Counted from the stretch's first letter, positions 26,901 through 36,840 are shown. The stretch is 64,000 bases of DNA from Massilia terrae (GCF_024753145.1 NZ_JANUGU010000003.1:248001-312000), one strand, 5' to 3'. The notes: generated by a model from the sequence alone, not told the origin. Program-made: numbers and translations.

Positions 26901-27526
26901 ATCGACACCCACAGGCCGGTGTAGCGGCTCATCGCCCAGGCGTGCAGGCCGTAGTCGATCATCTCCTGCACCGACGACGGGTACAGCACCGGGATGCCGC
27001 AGTGGTGCAGGATGTGGTCGGACTGGTGCGCGGTGGAGGAGGACTTGGCCGCGTGGTCGTCGCCGGCCAGCACCAGCACGCCGCCGTTTTTCGCGCTGCC
27101 GGCATTGTTACCGTGCTTGAAGACGTCGCCGCAGCGGTCCACGCCCGGCCCTTTGCCGTACCACATGGCGAACACGCCGTCGTACTGCGCGCCTTCGAAC
27201 AGGTTGGTCTGCTGCGAGCCCCAGACTGCGGTCGCCGCCAGGTCTTCGTTCATCCCGGGATGGAACTTGACGTGGTGGGCGTCGAGGTACTTCCTGGTCT
27301 TCATCGCAGTCTGGTCGATCTGCGTGACCGGCGAGCCGCGGTAGCCGGTGATGTAGCCGGCCGTGTTCAGGCCGGCCTTCTCGTCGCGCTCGCGCTGCAG
27401 CATCGGCAGGCGGATCAGGGCCTGGGTGCCGGTCATGAAGGCCTTGCCGCGCTCGAGCGTCCATTTGTCGTCGAGCGTGATCTCGTGGGCGGACGCGAAG
27501 GCGGCGCGATCCTGGGGTGCGTTCAT
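23975..27526 (-). CDS. Indolepyruvate ferredoxin oxidoreductase, fused alpha/gamma subunits
   Basis: The 1183-residue protein fuses all parts of the 2-oxoacid:ferredoxin oxidoreductase. An N-terminal pyrimidine-type domain (about 1-400) comes first, then a thiamine-diphosphate domain (about 440-620; CSGCPHNSSTK and GDGTYFHSG). A ferredoxin-like cluster region (about 670-720; CEGCGDCSKQSNC) is followed by the gamma domain (about 745-930; GILVTGIGGTGVVTVGQIL) and a C-terminal helical domain. It would decarboxylate aryl-pyruvates from transaminated Phe, Tyr or Trp to aryl-acetyl-CoA and reduce ferredoxin. The ATG has a GGAGA site and lies 53 bases after hpd on the same strand, so the two form an aromatic amino-acid catabolic operon. 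Confidence 0.93.
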   Translation of the reverse strand: MNAPQDRAAFASAHEITLDDKWTLERGKAFMTGTQALIRLPMLQRERDEKAGLNTAGYITGYRGSPVTQIDQTAMKTRKYLDAHHVKFHPGMNEDLAATAVWGSQQTNLFEGAQYDGVFAMWYGKGPGVDRCGDVFKHGNNAGSAKNGGVLVLAGDDHAAKSSSTAHQSDHILHHCGIPVLYPSSVQEMIDYGLHAWAMSRYTGLWVSMKCVTDIIESGAVVDLDPDRVQIAIPTDFDMPPGGLNIRWPDPVLDQEVRMTNQKWYAALAYARANKLNRVIWDSPMPKIGIITAGKSYMDTRQALADLGIDEQAAADIGLRLYKVGMTWPLEAEGIQDFARGLDEILVVEEKRQVLEYALKEELYNLPDGERPRVVGKFDDTGEWHNKNRMGHGDWLLPATYELNPAQIARAIASRISHYCAGHPVEQRVKERIAFLEAKELVLKNIPSKANPETDRIPYFCSGCPHNSSTKVPEGSRATAGIGCHYMALWMDRETSTFTHMGGEGVPWIGQAPFTSEGHIFSNLGDGTYFHSGSLAIRAAVAAKVNMTYKILYNDAVAMTGGQTVDGPLDPGKISRQLAAEGVTPIIVVTDEPEKYPDDYPWAAGVTVRHRAELMDVQRELREVKGVSAMIYDQTCASEKRRRRKKGAYPDPAKRAVINEAVCEGCGDCSKQSNCLSVEPLETELGRKRQINQSSCNKDFSCVTGFCPSFVTVEGGGLKKPKKAAAGDSATAPQLPMPAIPATTAPFGILVTGIGGTGVVTVGQILAVAAHVEGKGALVLDMSGLAQKGGPVMSHVKLADTQADLYSTRVGTGNADLVIGCDQIVTASRDALSRMGEGRSWAVVNSTGATTAAFIRDPNWQFPAEGSKGAIVQACGAGNVDFVDAGQVATALLGDSIATNMFMLGYAFQKGHVPLLEASLMKAVELNGVSVAFNKAAFNWGRAAAHDLASVTRLALPAKVIEFKRSQSVDDIIARRVELLAAYQDAPYAEQYKSFVEKVRAVEAPLGKGSRLTEAVAKYLYKLMAYKDEYEVARLYTDPAFMQKIGAMFEGDIKLKFHLAPPLLAKRDKEGHLQKQEYGPWMLKAFGVLAKLKGLRGTPFDVFGYTEERKTERALIGQYRGTVDTLLSKLAAENLAQAVAIASIPEEIRGFGHVKERNLAAAKKKEAELLAAFNSPVGTPAAA

Positions 27527-27579
27527 TTGTTGTCTCCGTTATTCCTGTGGGCGCGTTTTCCCGCACCTCTTGCAGCGAC

Positions 27580-28692
<1,113 letters not shown>

Positions 28693-28718
28693 GGTGGTCT
28701 CCTCCATTTGATGGCGAC

Positions 28719-28746
28719 AGTATAGACGCGAGCTACCGGCAGTAAA
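28719..28746 (-). promoter_or_regulatory. Sigma-70-type promoter for hpd
   Basis: On the minus strand TTTACT (28746-28741) and TATACT (28724-28719) are separated by 16 bases and end 26 bases ahead of the hpd start codon. The -10 match is strong and the -35 match is fair. Confidence 0.6.
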
Positions 28747-28764
28747 TTTCAAATAATTCCCCCG

Positions 28765-28781
28765 TGCGCTCTGAATGCGCA
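28765..28781. promoter_or_regulatory. Inverted repeat, candidate Lrp-type operator
   Basis: TGCGC-N7-GCGCA lies between the divergent hpd and lrp-type genes, upstream of both. Position and dyad symmetry suit an autoregulatory/operon operator, but the site is short. Confidence 0.4.
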
Positions 28782-28818
28782 ATAAAATGCCGCTGCGACC
28801 ACCACATCCGGAGGATTC

Positions 28819-29319
28819 ATGTCAAAAATCGAGCTCGACAAAACCGACCGCAAAATCCTGGAAATCTTGCAATCCGACGGACGGCTGTCGAACCAGGATA
28901 TTGCCGAGCGGGTGAGCCTGTCGCCCTCGCCCTGCCTGCGCCGGATCAAGCGGCTGGAGGAAGCGGGCGTGATCCGGCAATACGTGGCGCTGCTGGATCC
29001 GGACAAGATCGGGCTCGGGCTGCTGGCGTATGTGAACGTGCGGCTGGAAAAGCACAGCGAAGGCTCGTCCGGCGGACGCCTGCCGGCGCACTCGCCGCGC
29101 ACCGACTTCGCGCAGGCCGTGTCGACCTGGCCGGAGGTGGTGGCGTGCTATGCGATGACCGGGGAGATGGATTTCCTGCTGCGGGTGCATGTGGAGGACA
29201 TGGACCACTTCTCGCGCTTCATGATGGCGACGCTGCTGCGGCATCCGGCGGTGCTGGATGTGAAGTCGAGTTTTGCGCTGCAGAGGATCAAGGAAACCAC
29301 GGCGCTGCCGCTGGTTTGA
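28819..29319 (+). CDS. Lrp/AsnC-family transcriptional regulator
   Basis: The 166-residue protein has the AsnC-type helix-turn-helix at residues about 4-62 (LDKTDRKILEILQSDGRLSNQDIAERVSLSPSPCLRRIKRLE) and a RAM ligand-binding domain from about 70 to 155. GGAGGA precedes the ATG. It is transcribed away from hpd and the indolepyruvate oxidoreductase gene. Lrp-type proteins of this layout usually sense an amino acid and control the adjacent operon. A short insertion (KHSEGSSGGRLPAHSPRTD, about 78-96) between the DNA-binding and RAM parts is longer than usual. Confidence 0.9.
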   Translation: MSKIELDKTDRKILEILQSDGRLSNQDIAERVSLSPSPCLRRIKRLEEAGVIRQYVALLDPDKIGLGLLAYVNVRLEKHSEGSSGGRLPAHSPRTDFAQAVSTWPEVVACYAMTGEMDFLLRVHVEDMDHFSRFMMATLLRHPAVLDVKSSFALQRIKETTALPLV

Positions 29320-29331
29320 TGGTTAACAGAT

Positions 29332-29518
29332 GAACCGTCGTCCCGGCGCAGGCCGGGACCCATGGACCGTTCGAGCCGTCGAAAAGCAGCCGCGTTCACG
29401 CACACTCAGCATGGGTCCCGGCCTGCGCCGGGACGACGGTTGCGGGTGTTGTGGCAAGGAGCGAGCAGGCGCCGCGCACGCACAGCATGGGTTCCCGCCT
29501 GCGCGGGAACGACGGGGG
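29332..29518. repeat. Cluster of three REP-like palindromes
   Basis: Three hairpins of the dispersed family occur in alternating orientation at about 29335-29363, 29409-29440 and 29484-29515 (TCCCGGCGCAGGCCGGGA and TTCCCGCCTGCGCGGGAA cores). They are separated by about 45-base spacers containing CGCACGCACA/TCACGCACAC. They fill the gap between two convergent genes. Confidence 0.75.
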
Positions 29519-29524
29519 TGGCGG

Positions 29525-30169
29525 TTATTTTTTCGGCGTCAGCCACTTGATCGCGGCGCGGGCGTTGGCTTTCACGGCGTAGTCGATCAGCGCGAACTGC
29601 TCGTGGAAGGCCTCCTGCAGCACGCTGCCGGGACTCGGGGGCGGCAGGTGCAGGTAAGCGTCGGCCTCGCCGTACTCGCGCTTGATCTCCATGCCGGCCT
29701 TTTTCGCGATGTGCATCATGGTCCGGTTCGACGACAGGCACTGCATGTACAAGGTGTCGATGTCCGAATTGCGGCAGTGGATGGCGGCGCGTTCGAACAG
29801 CGCGGTGCCCACGCCCTTGCCGCGCGCCGAGCCGGACACCGACACGCCGAATTCCGCCACGCGGTCCTTGGTGGTGGCTTTCTCGCGCTCGCCGTGCTTG
29901 TCGAGGAAGGCCAGGTGGCCGACGCCCATCAGCTGGAAGCGCCGGTTGAGCACACCGAACACGATGTCGCGCGTGAAGTCGATCTTGCGCACATAGGCCT
30001 CGATCTGCTCGTCCTTGAGGCGGATGCCGAAGCGCAGCAGGCGGTCGTTGTCGTTGAGTGCAAGGAAATGCCGCAGCATGCGCCTGCGATCGCGCTCGCC
30101 GAGCTCCTTGACCGGCACGTGCCGCTGGCGCAGCCTTGCCAGCAGCCGTCGGAAGGGATTGTTCTGCAT
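29525..30169 (-). CDS. GNAT-family N-acetyltransferase
   Basis: The 214-residue protein has the GNAT fold with the acetyl-CoA loop SARGKGVGTALFERA (about residues 112-126) and a MHIAKKAGMEIKREYGEADAYL C-terminal strand-helix. The start has a CAGGAAC site. It is a monocistronic gene between REP repeats and the diguanylate cyclase gene. The basic N-terminus (RRLLARLRQRHVPVKELGERDRRRMLRHF) resembles the acetyltransferases often fused to or near protein-modifying enzymes. The substrate is unknown. Confidence 0.82.
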   Translation of the reverse strand: MQNNPFRRLLARLRQRHVPVKELGERDRRRMLRHFLALNDNDRLLRFGIRLKDEQIEAYVRKIDFTRDIVFGVLNRRFQLMGVGHLAFLDKHGEREKATTKDRVAEFGVSVSGSARGKGVGTALFERAAIHCRNSDIDTLYMQCLSSNRTMMHIAKKAGMEIKREYGEADAYLHLPPPSPGSVLQEAFHEQFALIDYAVKANARAAIKWLTPKK

Positions 30170-30241
30170 GTTCCTGCCCCTTTGTCTACCGCGACATCAG
30201 GCATTCTAGCGGAGTCGCGCCGATCCGGGCCGCGCACGGGA

Positions 30242-31771
30242 TCAAGAAGGCGCCCATTCGGCTTCGCGACTGATGACGAACACGCCCTTGCCGGCCTGCT
30301 TGGCCTGGTACATGGCCTTGTCCGCCGCCGCCAGCAGTTGTTCCGGGTCGTGCGTGAGGCCTTCGCGCCCGCGCACGCTGGCGATGCCGATGCTGGCCGA
30401 GATGACCACCGGATGGCCGTTGGCCTGGTCCACGCTGCGGATCGCGTCCAGCGCGGCCTGCGCCACGCGCAACGCGCCGTCGGCCGAACCGACTTCCTCC
30501 AGCAGGATCACGAACTCGTCGCCGCCAAGGCGCGCCAGCGCATCTTCCGCGCGCAGCCGCGCCTGCACGCGGCGCGCGACCTCCTGCAGCACCACGTCGC
30601 CGGTGGCGTGGCCCCAGGTGTCGTTGACGGCCTTGAAGCCATCGAGGTCGATGAACATCACCACCACCACGGTGCCGCGCCGGCTGGAGCGCACCAGCGC
30701 GTGTTCCATGAGGCGGGTGAGCTGGCGCATATTGACCAGCCCCGTGAGGCCGTCGTGCTGGGCCAGCAGTTCGAGCTGCTCCGATTGCGCCTGCAGCTCG
30801 GCGGTGCGCTCGGCCACGCGGTGCTCGAGGTTCTCGTTGGCGGCGACCAGGCGCTGGTTCACTTCGCCGATGATGCGGTAGCTGCGGCGCAGGCGCTGGC
30901 CGGCCCAGGCCAACAGCGCGAGCAGCACCGCCGAGTAGGCCACCAGCCAGCCGCGGTAGCGCTGGCGCTCCAGCAGCACGCCGTCGAAGGCGCGGTCGAA
31001 CTGGCGTCCCAGCTCGTCCATCGCTTCGCCGGTGTTGGTGGCGGCGATGCTGGTTTCCAGCGCGTTTTCCAGCGGCCGGTTGACGAGGATGATGCGGCTC
31101 TGGCGCGCGATGGCGTCGATGGCCTCGACAATGGCGGGAGAAAAGGCGATCTCCTGCGCCTCGATGTCGCCCAGGGTGTCGCGGATGCGCGCGGCCAGCT
31201 TGTCGCTGGGCGACAGGTTGTAGCGCAGGATCTGGCTGAGCAGGTCGTTGAGCGAGGCGTCCAGCCGCAGCACGATACGGGCCGGCGCCAGCGCGCCGCC
31301 GATGCCGGCCAGCTCGGTCTTGAGGCTGGCCACCGCCGGCGGCAGATAGAGCAATGCGGAACGCAGCGGCTGGTTGCGGCGGCCGAAGGCGTCCACCAGC
31401 TGTTCCTTGTATTTGAAGGCGAGCGCCAGGCGATCGTAGGCGGCGCCGGCGGCCGGGCCGCGGTTCATCGGCAGCGCGTCGTGCAGGCGCTCCATCAGTT
31501 CGCGCATGCGCGGCAGCGGCGCGGTCAGCGCGCGGTTGCTGGAGCGCGGGCCGACGTGCGCGCGCAGGATGGCGGTATCCCACTCGGCGTCCATCTTCTG
31601 CAGTTCGCGCAGGTTCAGCGTGACGCTGCTTTGCGCGTCGATGTCGACCGCGGCGGTGCGGATGAACAGGAAGGCAAACAGCAGGACCAGGACGAGCACC
31701 CCCGCAAGGCCCAGCTGCAGGCGGCGGCGCGGGGACAGCCTTTTCAGGCGCCGCGCCAGAACGGCAAACAT
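30242..31771 (-). CDS. Membrane-bound diguanylate cyclase (GGDEF)
   Basis: A transmembrane helix at residues about 18-38 is followed by a helical periplasmic sensor region (about 40-275). A second transmembrane helix lies at about 280-298, then a coiled coil (to about 345) and a GGDEF domain (about 348-500). The active site is intact (LGGDEF), and the RAED sequence five residues ahead is a full product-inhibition I-site. It should make cyclic di-GMP in response to a periplasmic signal. The ATG at 31771 is preferred to one 15 bases upstream because GGAGG lies five bases ahead of it. The sensor region looks like DAHL-type helical bundles, but this is only an impression. Confidence 0.9.
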   Translation of the reverse strand: MFAVLARRLKRLSPRRRLQLGLAGVLVLVLLFAFLFIRTAAVDIDAQSSVTLNLRELQKMDAEWDTAILRAHVGPRSSNRALTAPLPRMRELMERLHDALPMNRGPAAGAAYDRLALAFKYKEQLVDAFGRRNQPLRSALLYLPPAVASLKTELAGIGGALAPARIVLRLDASLNDLLSQILRYNLSPSDKLAARIRDTLGDIEAQEIAFSPAIVEAIDAIARQSRIILVNRPLENALETSIAATNTGEAMDELGRQFDRAFDGVLLERQRYRGWLVAYSAVLLALLAWAGQRLRRSYRIIGEVNQRLVAANENLEHRVAERTAELQAQSEQLELLAQHDGLTGLVNMRQLTRLMEHALVRSSRRGTVVVVMFIDLDGFKAVNDTWGHATGDVVLQEVARRVQARLRAEDALARLGGDEFVILLEEVGSADGALRVAQAALDAIRSVDQANGHPVVISASIGIASVRGREGLTHDPEQLLAAADKAMYQAKQAGKGVFVISREAEWAPS

Positions 31772-31831
31772 CGGATCCTCCGTCATGACGGCTTCAGCCA
31801 GCAGAGGATAACAGAGCAGTTGCGTTCCACA

Positions 31832-33064
31832 TCAGGACTCGTGAAGGGCAGCCTTGACGGCGGAGACGCGGGCGGCATGGACCGCCTCCGGGATGCGGGC
31901 TCTGTCCTCGCCGCAGCGGGCCGCGACCGCGCCGGCGTCGACCGCGCGCGCGGCGGCCAGCGCCTTGAGCAGGTGCGGGCCCTGGGGATAGTCGCGGCTG
32001 CGCATCTCGTGCCCGTCACCGCCGCGGCCGCGGTAGTCGCACTCGGCGGCCAGCAGCAGCTGCTTGAAGCGATCGGGCTTGCGGAAGCCGTCGCAACGCT
32101 CGAACAGGCTGACCATGGTGTTGGCGCGCAGCTCCAGCGCGCGGTGGACGTCGCCGTGCTCGCGGGCGGCCATCAGGGCCAGGTCGCGGCAATCGTTGGG
32201 CACGCGCAGGCGCTTGGACAGCGCGGCCACCAGTTCGGCGCCCATGCCTTCATGGCCGTGGTGGCTGGGCCAGGCCGCGTCCGGGGTGGCGCCCTTGCCC
32301 AGGTCGTGCACCAGGGCGGCGAAGCGCACCGGCAGCTCGAAGCCGCGTTCGGCGGCGTAGTCGATCACCAGCAGCGTGTGCACGCCGGTGTCGACCTCCG
32401 GATGGTGCCGCGGCGGCTGCGGCACGCCCCACAGCGCGTCCAGCTCGGGCATGATGCGCTCCAGCGCGCCGCAATCCCGCAGCACTTCGAACATGCGCGA
32501 GGGTTTCTGCTCCATCAGGCCGCGCGCGATCTCCTGCCACACGCGTTCGGGCACCAGCGCGTCGGCCTCGCCCTGGTCGACCATGTGGCGCATCAGGGCG
32601 CGGGTCTCGTCGGCCACGCGGAACTCGGGGAAGCGCGCGGCGAAGCGGGCCACGCGCAGGATGCGCACCGGGTCTTCGGCAAAGGCCGGCGACACGTGGC
32701 GAAACAGGCGCGCCTGCAGGTCGCGCTGGCCGTGGCAGGGATCGATCACGCTGCCATCCTCGGCGCGCGCCATCGCGTTGATGGTCAGGTCGCGCCGCAC
32801 CAGGTCATCCTCGAGCGTGACGCTGGGTTCGGTGTGGAACACGAAGCCGTGGTAGCCGGGCGCGGTCTTGCGCTCGGTGCGGGCCAGCGCGTATTCCTCC
32901 TGCGTCTTCGGATGCAGGAACACCGGGAAGTCCTTGCCGACCGGGCGGAAGCCGGCCGCGATCATCTGCTCCGGCGTGGCGCCTACCACGACGTGGTCGC
33001 GGTCGGACACCGGCAGCCCAAGCAGCTCGTCGCGCACGGCGCCGCCGACGACATAGGTCTTCAT
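31832..33064 (-). CDS. cca: Multifunctional CCA tRNA nucleotidyltransferase
   Basis: The 410-residue protein has the class II nucleotidyltransferase head (GGAVRD at residues 7-12, VSDRD acidic pair, RRDLTINAMA around 110) and an HD phosphohydrolase domain (ALVHDLGKG about 245). This matches the long gammaproteobacterial/betaproteobacterial enzyme that adds and repairs tRNA 3' CCA ends. It is the last gene of the slt-SDR-GST-cca cluster and starts one base after the GST stop codon. Confidence 0.95.
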   Translation of the reverse strand: MKTYVVGGAVRDELLGLPVSDRDHVVVGATPEQMIAAGFRPVGKDFPVFLHPKTQEEYALARTERKTAPGYHGFVFHTEPSVTLEDDLVRRDLTINAMARAEDGSVIDPCHGQRDLQARLFRHVSPAFAEDPVRILRVARFAARFPEFRVADETRALMRHMVDQGEADALVPERVWQEIARGLMEQKPSRMFEVLRDCGALERIMPELDALWGVPQPPRHHPEVDTGVHTLLVIDYAAERGFELPVRFAALVHDLGKGATPDAAWPSHHGHEGMGAELVAALSKRLRVPNDCRDLALMAAREHGDVHRALELRANTMVSLFERCDGFRKPDRFKQLLLAAECDYRGRGGDGHEMRSRDYPQGPHLLKALAAARAVDAGAVAARCGEDRARIPEAVHAARVSAVKAALHES

Positions 33065-33065
33065 C

Positions 33066-33782
33066 TCAGTCCGGCAGCTCTTCTTCGTGCTTGGCCGCGA
33101 TCTCGGTTTCGGCCAGCGCCTCCGCCACCCAGCGCGCGACGGCCGGATGCGCCTTCACGCGCTCGCAGTAGGCCTGCAGGGCCGGCGCCAGCGCCACGCC
33201 ATAGCTGTTGAAGCGCATGACCACCGGCGCGTAGAAGGCGTCGGCGATGCTGAAGTCGCCGAACAGGAAGTTATGGTGGCCAAAGCGCGACAGGCACTCT
33301 TCCCAGATTTCGCAGACGCGGCCGATGTCGGCCTGGGTGTCGGCGGTGCGGCCGCGGCCCGGCAGCCTGGCCTTGATATTCATCGACATCGAGGTGCGCA
33401 GGCCCATGAAGCCTGAGTGCATCTCGGCCGTCACCGAACGGGCCATCGCGCGCGCTGCCACGTCCTGCGGCCACATATGCTTGTCGGGGAACTGCTCGGC
33501 CAGGTATTCGCAGATGGCCAGGCTGTCCCAGATCGTGATCTCGCCCGCGACCAGCACCGGCACCCGGCCCGATGCCGAGTAGCGCGAGATGTTGGCGGCG
33601 GTGTCGGCCTGGTCGAGCAGGACCCGCACCTCGGTGAAAGGGATGCCGAAGGCGGTGGCCGCGACCCACGGCCGCATCGACCACGACGAGTAGTTCTTGT
33701 TGCCGATGACGAGCGTCAGGCCGGGCTGGCGCGCCTGGTCGAGCGTTTGCGACAGGGTGGGATCGAGTTCGGTGGTCTGCAT
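33066..33782 (-). CDS. Glutathione S-transferase family protein
   Basis: The 238-residue protein has a thioredoxin-like N-terminal domain (about 20-100; IGNKNYSSWSMRPWVAATAFG with the candidate catalytic Ser) and a helical C-terminal domain (FGDFSIADAFYAPVV). The SSW motif places it with the bacterial GSTs whose N-terminus carries serine rather than tyrosine. It sits in the slt-cca cluster with gaps of 18 and 1 bases. The substrate is unknown. Confidence 0.88.
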   Translation of the reverse strand: MQTTELDPTLSQTLDQARQPGLTLVIGNKNYSSWSMRPWVAATAFGIPFTEVRVLLDQADTAANISRYSASGRVPVLVAGEITIWDSLAICEYLAEQFPDKHMWPQDVAARAMARSVTAEMHSGFMGLRTSMSMNIKARLPGRGRTADTQADIGRVCEIWEECLSRFGHHNFLFGDFSIADAFYAPVVMRFNSYGVALAPALQAYCERVKAHPAVARWVAEALAETEIAAKHEEELPD

Positions 33783-33800
33783 TGTGATGTCGGTCGTGGA

Positions 33801-34766
33801 TTAGCGCCCGGCGCGGGCGCGGAATTTGTCGAAGCGCTCGCCGACCGGCGCGAGATAGTGCGGGGCGACCGCTTCGAGGGCTGTGAGCTTGATTCCCAGC
33901 GTGTCCGCTGTCAAGGCCTGGATCGCGGGGTCGATCACATTATCGACCTTCATCGAGTCGAGGTTGTCGCGGCTCATCAGGGTCTTGCCCGGCATGAGTT
34001 CCAGCAGGCCCGCCTGCAGGTAGCCGGCCCAGTCGGGCAGCTCGACGATGGGACGTTCGTGGTGCGAGTAGCGCCCGGCCAGGCGCACCAGTTCGGCCAG
34101 GGTGTAGATCTGCGGGCCGCCGAGGTGGAACACGAGGTGGCGCGTCTTGGGCTCGGCCAGCGCGCGGCAGAACGCGGCGGCGACGTCGCCCACGTACACC
34201 GGCTGGAAGGTGGCGTTGGCGCCGGCCAGCGGCATCAGCGGCAGCCAGCGCTGCAGGCGCGCGAACATATTGAGGAACTTGTCCTCCGGCCCGAACACGA
34301 CCGATGGCCGGAAGATGGTGGCCGCGACTTCGGGATGGCCGCGCGCCATCATCTCGCCCTCGGCCTTGGAGCGCTGGTACATGGAGGGACCGTCGCGGTT
34401 TGCGCCCAATGCGCTCATGTGCAGGTAGCGCGGCACGCCTTCGAGCGCGCAGGCGTCGACGATCTTCTTCGGCAGCTCGACGTGGGCGCGCTGGAAGTCG
34501 GGGCCCCAGGGCGTGCCGCGGCGAGAGTGCAGCAGGCCGACCAGGTTGATGGCGGCGTCGCGCCCGCGCACCAGTTCGCGCAGCTCGCCGGGGTCATGGA
34601 CATCGGCCTCCACCACGTCCACGCCGGGCAGCGGGATCAGGTGCTTGCCGGTTTCGAAACGCCGGGTCGGCACCAGCACGCGCACGCCGCGCGCGGCCAA
34701 CCGGGCCACCAGGTGGCTGCCGATGAAGCCGGAGCCGCCGAACACCACCACCTTTGTGTCTCGCAT
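33801..34766 (-). CDS. NAD(P)-binding atypical SDR, complex I NDUFA9-like
   Basis: The 321-residue protein begins with a Rossmann motif (VVFGGSGFIGSHLV, residues 7-20) and has no classical Tyr-x-x-x-Lys pair; QRSKAEGE replaces it. This pattern is the NDUFA9-like/atypical extended SDR subgroup, widespread in betaproteobacteria and usually without an assigned substrate. The start has a GAGGT site. It lies 13 bases after slt and 18 bases before the GST gene, all on the minus strand. Confidence 0.85.
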   Translation of the reverse strand: MRDTKVVVFGGSGFIGSHLVARLAARGVRVLVPTRRFETGKHLIPLPGVDVVEADVHDPGELRELVRGRDAAINLVGLLHSRRGTPWGPDFQRAHVELPKKIVDACALEGVPRYLHMSALGANRDGPSMYQRSKAEGEMMARGHPEVAATIFRPSVVFGPEDKFLNMFARLQRWLPLMPLAGANATFQPVYVGDVAAAFCRALAEPKTRHLVFHLGGPQIYTLAELVRLAGRYSHHERPIVELPDWAGYLQAGLLELMPGKTLMSRDNLDSMKVDNVIDPAIQALTADTLGIKLTALEAVAPHYLAPVGERFDKFRARAGR

Positions 34767-34779
34767 GGGGACCTCGCAA

Positions 34780-36840
34780 TCAGGGAAGAATGCTGGCGCC
34801 TCTCGGCGCGATGGTTCCGATCCGCGCCTTGAGCGACTGCGGGCGCTTTTCGAACATGGCTGCGTAGTTGGTCGCGTTCGCCATCACGTTGCGCACGTAG
34901 GCGCGGGTCTCGGGGAACGGGATCGTCTCGATGAAGATGGCGCCTTCCATCGGCGCGCTGAGCGTGGAACGCCAGGCGCGCGCGCGGCTCGGGCCGGCGT
35001 TATACGCGGCGGTGGCCAGCACCTGCGAGCCGTCGGCATTGGCCAGCACCATGTTCATGTAGTTGGCGCCGAGCGTGATGTTGGTGCGCAGGTCGCTGAT
35101 CATGTCGTGCACGTAGTCGCCGATGCCGACCTTGGACGCGACCCACTTGGCGGTCGAGGGCATCACCTGCATCAGGCCGGCCGCGCCGACGCCGGAGCGG
35201 GCGTCGACGATGAAGCGCGACTCCTGCCGGATCAGGCCATAGGCCCAGGCGCGGTCCAGGCCCAGTGCCTGCGCGGTCGGCTGCATCAGCTCATCGTGCG
35301 GCGCCGGGAAGCGCTGGGTGTAATCGAGCTCGGTGCGGGTGCGCTCCGAGGTGTTGATCATGCGGTCCAGGATGTTGTTCTGGCGCGCGAATTCGGCGGT
35401 TGCCAGCAGCTGGCGCTCGGTGTAGCCGCGCAGGCCCCAGTTCCATTCGCGCGTGCCTTCGAAGCGCAGGCGCAGCGCGAAGAACTTGAGGGCGCGCTGC
35501 AGGTCGGGGTTGGCGGCGACCTGCGCGACTTCGGCCGCGCTGGGCGCTTTCGCCGCAGGCGGGATCGTCACCAGCTGGCCCAACTCTTCCATCGCGAGCT
35601 GGCCGTAGAAACTGTTCTGCTCCGCGATCTGCTCGAACAGGCGCCTGGCTTCGGTGCGCCGGTCCTGCGCCTGCAGCGCGCGGCCGAGCCAATACACCCA
35701 GGTGGGATCGTCGCGCTGCGCGGACGGCATCGCTTCGATGGTGGCTTTCACGGTCTTCCAGTCGCCCTGGCGCAGCGCGATGCGGGTCTTCCAGGCCATC
35801 TGGTCCTGCGACAGCGGCGCGCCCGCGGCCAGCTTCCAGTCTTCCCAGGCGTCGGGCGACAGCGCGATCGAGGCGGCCAGCGCGATATTGGCCCAGCCCA
35901 CCGCGCGTTCTTCTGCCGACAGCTTGTGTGCGTTCTTCTTCAGCGCGACGGTCGCGAGCTTGATGCTGGTACGGGCCATGCGGCCGACGGCGACCAGGTA
36001 GATTTCGTGCTCGGCCGCGGTCTTGCCGATACCGCGCGCCATGGCCAGCGCCGGCAGGTCGACCGCTTGCGCGGCGCGTGTGTCGGAGGCGCCCAGCAGG
36101 CTGGCGGCGCGGCGCGCGGGGCCGGTGGAGTTGGTCTCGCCGGCCAGGCGCAGCTGCGCCTTCAGGTCTTCCTGGGTCAGCTGGCCGGCCTGCGCGGCCG
36201 CCACCAGCAGCGCGTTGCAGGCCTCGCCGTAGCCGGAGGGATTGACCAGCAGCGCGCGCGCTTCCTTGCCGATCTTCTCGCCCTTGGCCAGGCGCGAGAG
36301 CAGCGCGTAGCATTTGACCTGGTAGTCGTCGTTCCTGACGAACAGCGGCAGCTCGCGGTCGAAATTGGCCCAGTCGCGCCGGCGCCCGAGTTCGAGCAGC
36401 CAGTCATTGCGCAGGCGGTCGGCGATGGCGCTGCCGTTCCAGCGCTTGAGGAAGGCGCGGACCTCATCCTCGCCGGCATCGCGCAGGCGCGGTTTCAGAC
36501 GATAATAGTCGACATACGAGGGGATGGCGTAGCTGGGCAGGCGCGAGGCGATGGCGTTGGCCCTGGCCGCGTCGTCCTGGCGCGCGGCCTCGCGCAGCAG
36601 CATGAAGGTGTCGTCCTCGGCGTTCTGGCTGATGCCGGGCGGGGTCGGGCCGGGCACCGCAGGCTCGGCGCCCTCGGGCGCCTGCGGCACGAAGCTGGCC
36701 GCGGCCGAGGCGGCGGGCGCCAATGCGGATTGCGGCGACTGGGCGGCCGCGCCGGGTGCGGCCTGCGGCGCCTGCGCCGCGAGGGCGGCGACACTGGCAG
36801 CGGCGAGCAGCGCGCCGGTTAACAATTTCGACGGAAACAT
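34780..36840 (-). CDS. slt: Soluble lytic murein transglycosylase (Slt70-like)
   Basis: About 686 residues with a signal peptide (MFPSKLLTGALLAAASVAALAAQA). An Ala/Pro linker is followed by a superhelical U-shaped domain (about 65-490) and a C-terminal SLT domain with the catalytic glutamate in LIRQESRFIVDARSGVGAAGLMQVMP. It cleaves peptidoglycan glycan strands in the periplasm. The ATG at 36840 was chosen because the signal peptide fits from there; an in-frame GTG lies six codons upstream. It heads the slt-SDR-GST-cca operon and is divergent from the folate gene. Confidence 0.9.
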   Translation of the reverse strand: MFPSKLLTGALLAAASVAALAAQAPQAAPGAAAQSPQSALAPAASAAASFVPQAPEGAEPAVPGPTPPGISQNAEDDTFMLLREAARQDDAARANAIASRLPSYAIPSYVDYYRLKPRLRDAGEDEVRAFLKRWNGSAIADRLRNDWLLELGRRRDWANFDRELPLFVRNDDYQVKCYALLSRLAKGEKIGKEARALLVNPSGYGEACNALLVAAAQAGQLTQEDLKAQLRLAGETNSTGPARRAASLLGASDTRAAQAVDLPALAMARGIGKTAAEHEIYLVAVGRMARTSIKLATVALKKNAHKLSAEERAVGWANIALAASIALSPDAWEDWKLAAGAPLSQDQMAWKTRIALRQGDWKTVKATIEAMPSAQRDDPTWVYWLGRALQAQDRRTEARRLFEQIAEQNSFYGQLAMEELGQLVTIPPAAKAPSAAEVAQVAANPDLQRALKFFALRLRFEGTREWNWGLRGYTERQLLATAEFARQNNILDRMINTSERTRTELDYTQRFPAPHDELMQPTAQALGLDRAWAYGLIRQESRFIVDARSGVGAAGLMQVMPSTAKWVASKVGIGDYVHDMISDLRTNITLGANYMNMVLANADGSQVLATAAYNAGPSRARAWRSTLSAPMEGAIFIETIPFPETRAYVRNVMANATNYAAMFEKRPQSLKARIGTIAPRGASILP

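Noticed and set aside
29330..33211. Long plus-strand frame across acetyltransferase, GGDEF and cca genes
   Set aside because: It spans three clear minus-strand genes and several REP palindromes, which no real coding sequence would do.
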